NCBI GenBank assembly: GCA_016190545.1
Contig: JACPQI010000149.1
Span: 1-8,303 of the forward strand
DNA: 8,303 nt
Reading direction: 5' to 3'
DNA from: Chloroflexota bacterium
Lineage (GTDB): Bacteria; Chloroflexota; Dehalococcoidia; SHYB01; JACPQI01
Shown: piece after piece, positions 6,186 to 8,303 of the stretch
How positions within the stretch are numbered: position 1 is the first letter of the stretch
Layout of the letters: each line of letters starts with the position of its first letter
Notes under the pieces: model-generated
Seen by the model: the letters and a program-made list of their open reading frames with translations, nothing else
Database searches by the model: none
What the model was told of the DNA's origin: nothing
Program-made: the position numbers and the translations under genes

Positions 6186-6617
6186 TTAGGCTGTCTTGAG
6201 GAGGGTATCTACCGTCTCAAGGAAGCTCGCAATGGCGAAGGGTTTCTGAAGTGTGCGGCTTGCGCCCAGTCGCGCAAGGTCGCGGTTGCTGACAGGCCCA
6301 TCCGCCACAATAAGAATAACGGGCCCGCTTCGGCCTGTCCGCAACTGGTCCAGCAGCTTCGGCTTCTCAAAACCATCGGCGCTGGGCGCCTCCACGTCAA
6401 TGATGACAAGGGACGGAGCAAACTCGATGGTCGCTGCCAGAGATCTGTTGTGCTCGGCAGGCCTGAGAGAATCTTGCCGCACGATATATCCCCGCCGCTG
6501 CAAATTGATTGCGATAACTCGGCGGAGGACTTCGTCTTCGCCCAATATCAAAATATGGGCGGGAGCCACAGCCACCTCACTCACTCCTGTCGCGGTCGCT
6601 ACGGTGGGATGATGCAT
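6186..6617 (-). CDS. Stand-alone response-regulator receiver-domain protein
   Basis: The 143-residue product is a single CheY-like receiver domain with no DNA-binding or enzymatic output domain. The core runs from HILILGEDE (21-29) to the C-terminus. Glu27 and Asp28 form the acidic metal-binding pair, Asp74 in LVIIDVEAP is the expected phosphoacceptor, and Lys125-Pro126 in LQKPF is the conserved Lys-Pro. The Thr/Ser that normally ends strand 4 and transmits the phosphorylation switch is Val104 (ILIVADG). The ATG at 6615-6617 has only a weak GAGGG upstream. A GTG at residue 15 (6573-6575) is preceded by AGGAG at good spacing and would give a 129-residue protein that still contains the whole domain, so the true start is uncertain. 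No histidine kinase is nearby. It may act by protein-protein contact, as CheY/DivK-type single-domain regulators do, or be a degenerate receiver. Confidence 0.85.
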   Translation of the reverse strand: MHHPTVATATGVSEVAVAPAHILILGEDEVLRRVIAINLQRRGYIVRQDSLRPAEHNRSLAATIEFAPSLVIIDVEAPSADGFEKPKLLDQLRTGRSGPVILIVADGPVSNRDLARLGASRTLQKPFAIASFLETVDTLLKTA

Positions 6618-6633
6618 GTCTCAGGCCCTCTAA

Positions 6634-6663
6634 TTGACATACCTTAGGCCCCAGAGCCGTAAT
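6634..6663 (+). promoter_or_regulatory. Tentative promoter for the plus-strand small membrane protein gene
   Basis: A perfect TTGACA (6634-6639) is followed after 18 bases by CGTAAT (6658-6663), which matches four of six positions but lacks the key A at the second. Transcription would start near 6670, inside the CTCCTGAA repeat cluster, leaving a leader of roughly 95 bases. A second -10-like TACAAT (6749-6754) lies close to the ATG at 6766 without a matching -35. Both are weak calls. Confidence 0.3.
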
Positions 6664-6665
6664 AA

Positions 6666-6705
6666 CTCCTGAACAAGCAGTCCGCTCTCCTGAAAAACTC
6701 CTGAA
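6666..6705. repeat. Three direct copies of CTCCTGAA in the divergent intergenic region
   Basis: CTCCTGAA occurs at 6666-6673, 6687-6694 and 6698-6705. The first and third copies extend to the 10-mer AACTCCTGAA. Start-to-start spacing is 21 and 11 bases, about two and one helical turns, so all copies face the same side of the helix. The cluster lies between the receiver gene (minus) and the small membrane protein gene (plus), just downstream of a possible plus-strand promoter. This arrangement suits an operator. No protein known to bind this sequence is recognised. Confidence 0.6.
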
Positions 6706-6765
6706 TTCCGTTCAATGTAGTAGCCCAGAGAGGCGTGAAATGAACGAGTACAATACCTGGGTAGG

Positions 6766-7041
6766 ATGATGGGCCAACGCACGCAAAACGAGGGAGAACG
6801 GCTACAACATCTCCCAAGGTCAGCAGAGGAAGACACATGGCGCCAGACCGTCGAACCTCGGGTGATAGGGTGCGGCTGCGTGCTACCTGGTACCGGCCTT
6901 CTCCTCATAGCGCTGGCGATTGTGCTGGTCGTCCTCATTGCCCGAAGGGAGGGCTTTGGGCCATCGCCGTGGTGGCTGCTGGTGCTGGTTCTACTCGCCG
7001 CTATTGCCTTTTTCTTTGGGAAGTTCCGCACTCGTGGGTGA
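6766..7041 (+). CDS. Small membrane protein with two predicted transmembrane helices, unknown function
   Basis: The 91-residue frame encodes a polar, charged N-terminal region of about 40 residues (with a CGC motif at 36-38), a hydrophobic helix TGLLLIALAIVLVVLIA (43-59), a short loop RREGFGPSP, and a second helix WWLLVLVLLAAIAFFFG (69-85) ending in a basic tail KFRTRG. Positive residues flank the helices as in real inner-membrane proteins. The family is not recognised. It lies 50 bases before lspA on the same strand and may share its transcript. The start is uncertain: the two ATGs at 6766 and 6769 lack a well-spaced ribosome binding site. A different-frame ATG at 6837 has a better site (AGAGGAAG) but encodes a less protein-like sequence. 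Hydrophobic frames can arise by chance in GC-rich DNA, hence moderate confidence. Confidence 0.55.
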   Translation: MMGQRTQNEGERLQHLPRSAEEDTWRQTVEPRVIGCGCVLPGTGLLLIALAIVLVVLIARREGFGPSPWWLLVLVLLAAIAFFFGKFRTRG

Positions 7042-7091
7042 CCGTTGGCCTCGCGGTTGCACGCCCTCTGCTAGACTAGAACCAACCGCCG

Positions 7092-7673
7092 ATGACAACC
7101 TTCGAACCACAGCCTCATCTGACATATAGCCTATTGAGGAAATGGTGGCCCGTCTTCCTGCTTGCCGCGCTCGTCTTTGGGCTAGACCAACTGACCAAGT
7201 GGACCGTATCCCACACCCTTGACCTCCACGAGTTCTGGCTCAAGAACAGCCCTGTCCGCATCACTCACGTCCGCAACACCGGCAGCGCCTTCGGTTTTTT
7301 CCCGGAGCAAACGGTGTTCCTCATTATCGCTTCCTTTGTCGCTATCCTGGTCATGGTGCTGTATTACCGTCGCGTGGGGAAGCCGAACCCGTTGGTCACG
7401 GTGAGCTTCGGATTGCAACTCGGTGGGGCGGTCGGGAACCTCTTCGACCGCATCCGCCAAGGCTACGTGGTGGACTTTATCGATTTCCGAGTATGGCCCG
7501 TGTTCAACGCTGCAGACTCGGCAATCACCATCGGCCTGGTCATCCTTGTCTCCTTCTTTCTCTTAGAAGGGCGCGCCGAGAAACAGCGACACCTGCCTCC
7601 CCCCAGCACCCCGCAAGCGGAGCCGAGTCCCGCACCAACCGGTGAGCAGCCGACCGTAGGGCCGGAGCCGTGA
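7092..7673 (+). CDS. lspA: Signal peptidase II (prolipoprotein signal peptidase)
   Basis: LspA is the inner-membrane aspartyl protease that removes signal peptides from lipid-modified prolipoproteins. The 193-residue protein shows the family signatures: LDQLTKW (31-37), RNTGSAFGFF (61-70), GNLFDRIRQGYVVDFID (115-131) and FNAADSAI (138-145). Asp128 and Asp142 are the expected catalytic pair. Four membrane segments are visible at about 18-38, 72-92, 101-117 and 141-160. The length exceeds the usual 150-170 residues because of a hydrophilic Pro-rich C-terminal tail (about 161-193: PPPSTPQ, PSPAPTG). The ATG at 7092 has no clear Shine-Dalgarno sequence; an extended -10-like TGCTAGACT lies 12-20 bases upstream, so a short-leader transcript is possible. 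Its TGA overlaps the GTG of the pseudouridine synthase gene. The substrate-binding lipoprotein in this same window would be one of its substrates. Confidence 0.96.
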   Translation: MTTFEPQPHLTYSLLRKWWPVFLLAALVFGLDQLTKWTVSHTLDLHEFWLKNSPVRITHVRNTGSAFGFFPEQTVFLIIASFVAILVMVLYYRRVGKPNPLVTVSFGLQLGGAVGNLFDRIRQGYVVDFIDFRVWPVFNAADSAITIGLVILVSFFLLEGRAEKQRHLPPPSTPQAEPSPAPTGEQPTVGPEP

Positions 7674-8303
7674 CCGTAGCCCACATTGAGCTGGTGGCCG
7701 ACCGCAAGGACGAACGGCTGGACCAGTTCACCACCCGCTCCTGTCCTGAACTCTCACGCTCATTCGTGCAGCGCCTTATCAGAAGCGGGCACGCCACGGT
7801 GAACAGCGTCCGCGTCACCAAGGCCAGCCAGCGCCTCCAGCCCGGCGACCGGGTATTCTTGGAGGTCCCTCCCTCGACGCCGCTTGCGCTGGAGCCGGAG
7901 CCTATCCCTCTGGACATCCTGTACGAGGACGAGCACATCCTGGTCTTGAACAAACCGGCAGGGCTGGTGACGCACCCGGCGCCAGGGCACTGGGATCATA
8001 CGCTGGTCCACGGCATCCTTGCCCATTGCAAGAACCTGCCTGGCATTGGCGGAAGCGTCCGGCCAGGCATCGTGCACCGCCTGGACAAAGACACCTCGGG
8101 AGTTCTCGCAGTCGCCAAATCGGACCTGGGACACCGAAGCTTGTCCCGGCAAATCAAAGACCGGCGCGTAGTCAAAAAGTACCTGGCGCTGGTCCAGGGA
8201 CGGGTAACGCCGCCGGAGGGAGAGATCAACGCGCCCATTGGTCGGCACCCAGGCAATCGCAAGCTCATGACCATTGTGCCGGACGGGCGTCACGCCGTAA
8301 CGC
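7670..8303 (+). CDS. rluD: RluA/RluD-family 23S rRNA pseudouridine synthase, 3' end missing
   Basis: This enzyme class converts specific uridines in large-subunit rRNA to pseudouridine. The 211 visible residues have an N-terminal S4 RNA-binding domain (about 15-65: ERLDQFTTRSCPELSRSFVQ, then LIRSGHATVN and LQPGDRV), and then the catalytic domain with YEDEHILVLNKPAGLVTHPA (85-104) and GIVHRLDKDTSGVL (133-146). Asp139 in the HRLD motif is the catalytic residue. KKYLALVQGRV (169-179) and the start of the next strand region are also present. About 90-110 C-terminal residues lie beyond the window. The start is a GTG at 7670-7672 whose last two bases open the lspA TGA (GTGA overlap), so translation is probably coupled. 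The S4 domain and lspA neighbour favour RluD over RluA or RluC, but the exact target uridines are inferred from family only. Confidence 0.93.
   Translation, partial: MTVAHIELVADRKDERLDQFTTRSCPELSRSFVQRLIRSGHATVNSVRVTKASQRLQPGDRVFLEVPPSTPLALEPEPIPLDILYEDEHILVLNKPAGLVTHPAPGHWDHTLVHGILAHCKNLPGIGGSVRPGIVHRLDKDTSGVLAVAKSDLGHRSLSRQIKDRRVVKKYLALVQGRVTPPEGEINAPIGRHPGNRKLMTIVPDGRHAVT

Noticed and set aside
6630..7031. Minus-strand 133-residue frame across the divergent region
   Set aside because: It is Ser/Arg-rich, overlaps the more plausible membrane protein on the other strand and contains the intergenic repeats.
6837..7079. Plus-strand 80-residue frame overlapping the small membrane protein
   Set aside because: Its ATG has a decent AGAGGAAG site, but the product lacks any hydrophobic or domain pattern while the overlapping frame has two clean helices. 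Not fully excluded.
7760..8293. Minus-strand 177-residue frame opposite the pseudouridine synthase
   Set aside because: It is antisense to a gene with intact S4 and HRLD motifs, and is Arg/Val-rich without a domain.

Overview
The window looks like a chromosomal stretch from an uncultured member of the Chloroflexota, most likely Dehalococcoidia or SAR202-like. The evidence is indirect: GC-rich DNA, a substrate-binding lipoprotein with the long Thr/Pro/Ala linker that is common in this phylum, and a luciferase-like oxidoreductase beside class III CoA-transferases, a gene mix known to be expanded in SAR202 genomes. No rRNA, tRNA, insertion sequence, prophage, CRISPR array or defence system was seen.

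Region 1 (1-4170, minus strand) is a compact catabolic operon read from right to left. A TTGACA/TAGGAT promoter (4140-4169) leads to a luciferase-like flavin/F420 oxidoreductase (3089-4105). Next come two class III CoA-transferases whose stop and start codons share one base (3058-1850 and 1850-627), and last an enoyl-CoA hydratase/isomerase-family protein that runs off the left edge (582-1). A second promoter-like element (607-635) lies before this last gene. The set fits activation of an organic acid by CoA transfer, then oxidation and crotonase-type chemistry. The substrate cannot be read from sequence. One CoA-transferase has Glu where the family nucleophile is Asp, and the crotonase lacks one of the two classical catalytic glutamates.

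Region 2 (4201-6123, minus strand) is a self-contained transcription unit: promoter (6094-6123), strong ribosome binding site, a 589-residue family 5 ABC substrate-binding lipoprotein (4263-6032) and a 13-bp perfect hairpin terminator (4201-4233). No permease or ATPase gene is adjacent. It may supply the substrate used by region 1, but only adjacency suggests this.

Region 3 (6152-6765) holds a stand-alone response-regulator receiver protein on the minus strand, and a divergent intergenic region with three copies of CTCCTGAA spaced by about two and one helical turns.

Region 4 (6766-8303, plus strand) has a small two-helix membrane protein of unknown function, then lspA (signal peptidase II) overlapping an rluD-type pseudouridine synthase that runs off the right edge. 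The lspA-rluD pair is a widespread housekeeping arrangement. LspA is the enzyme that would process the region 2 lipoprotein.
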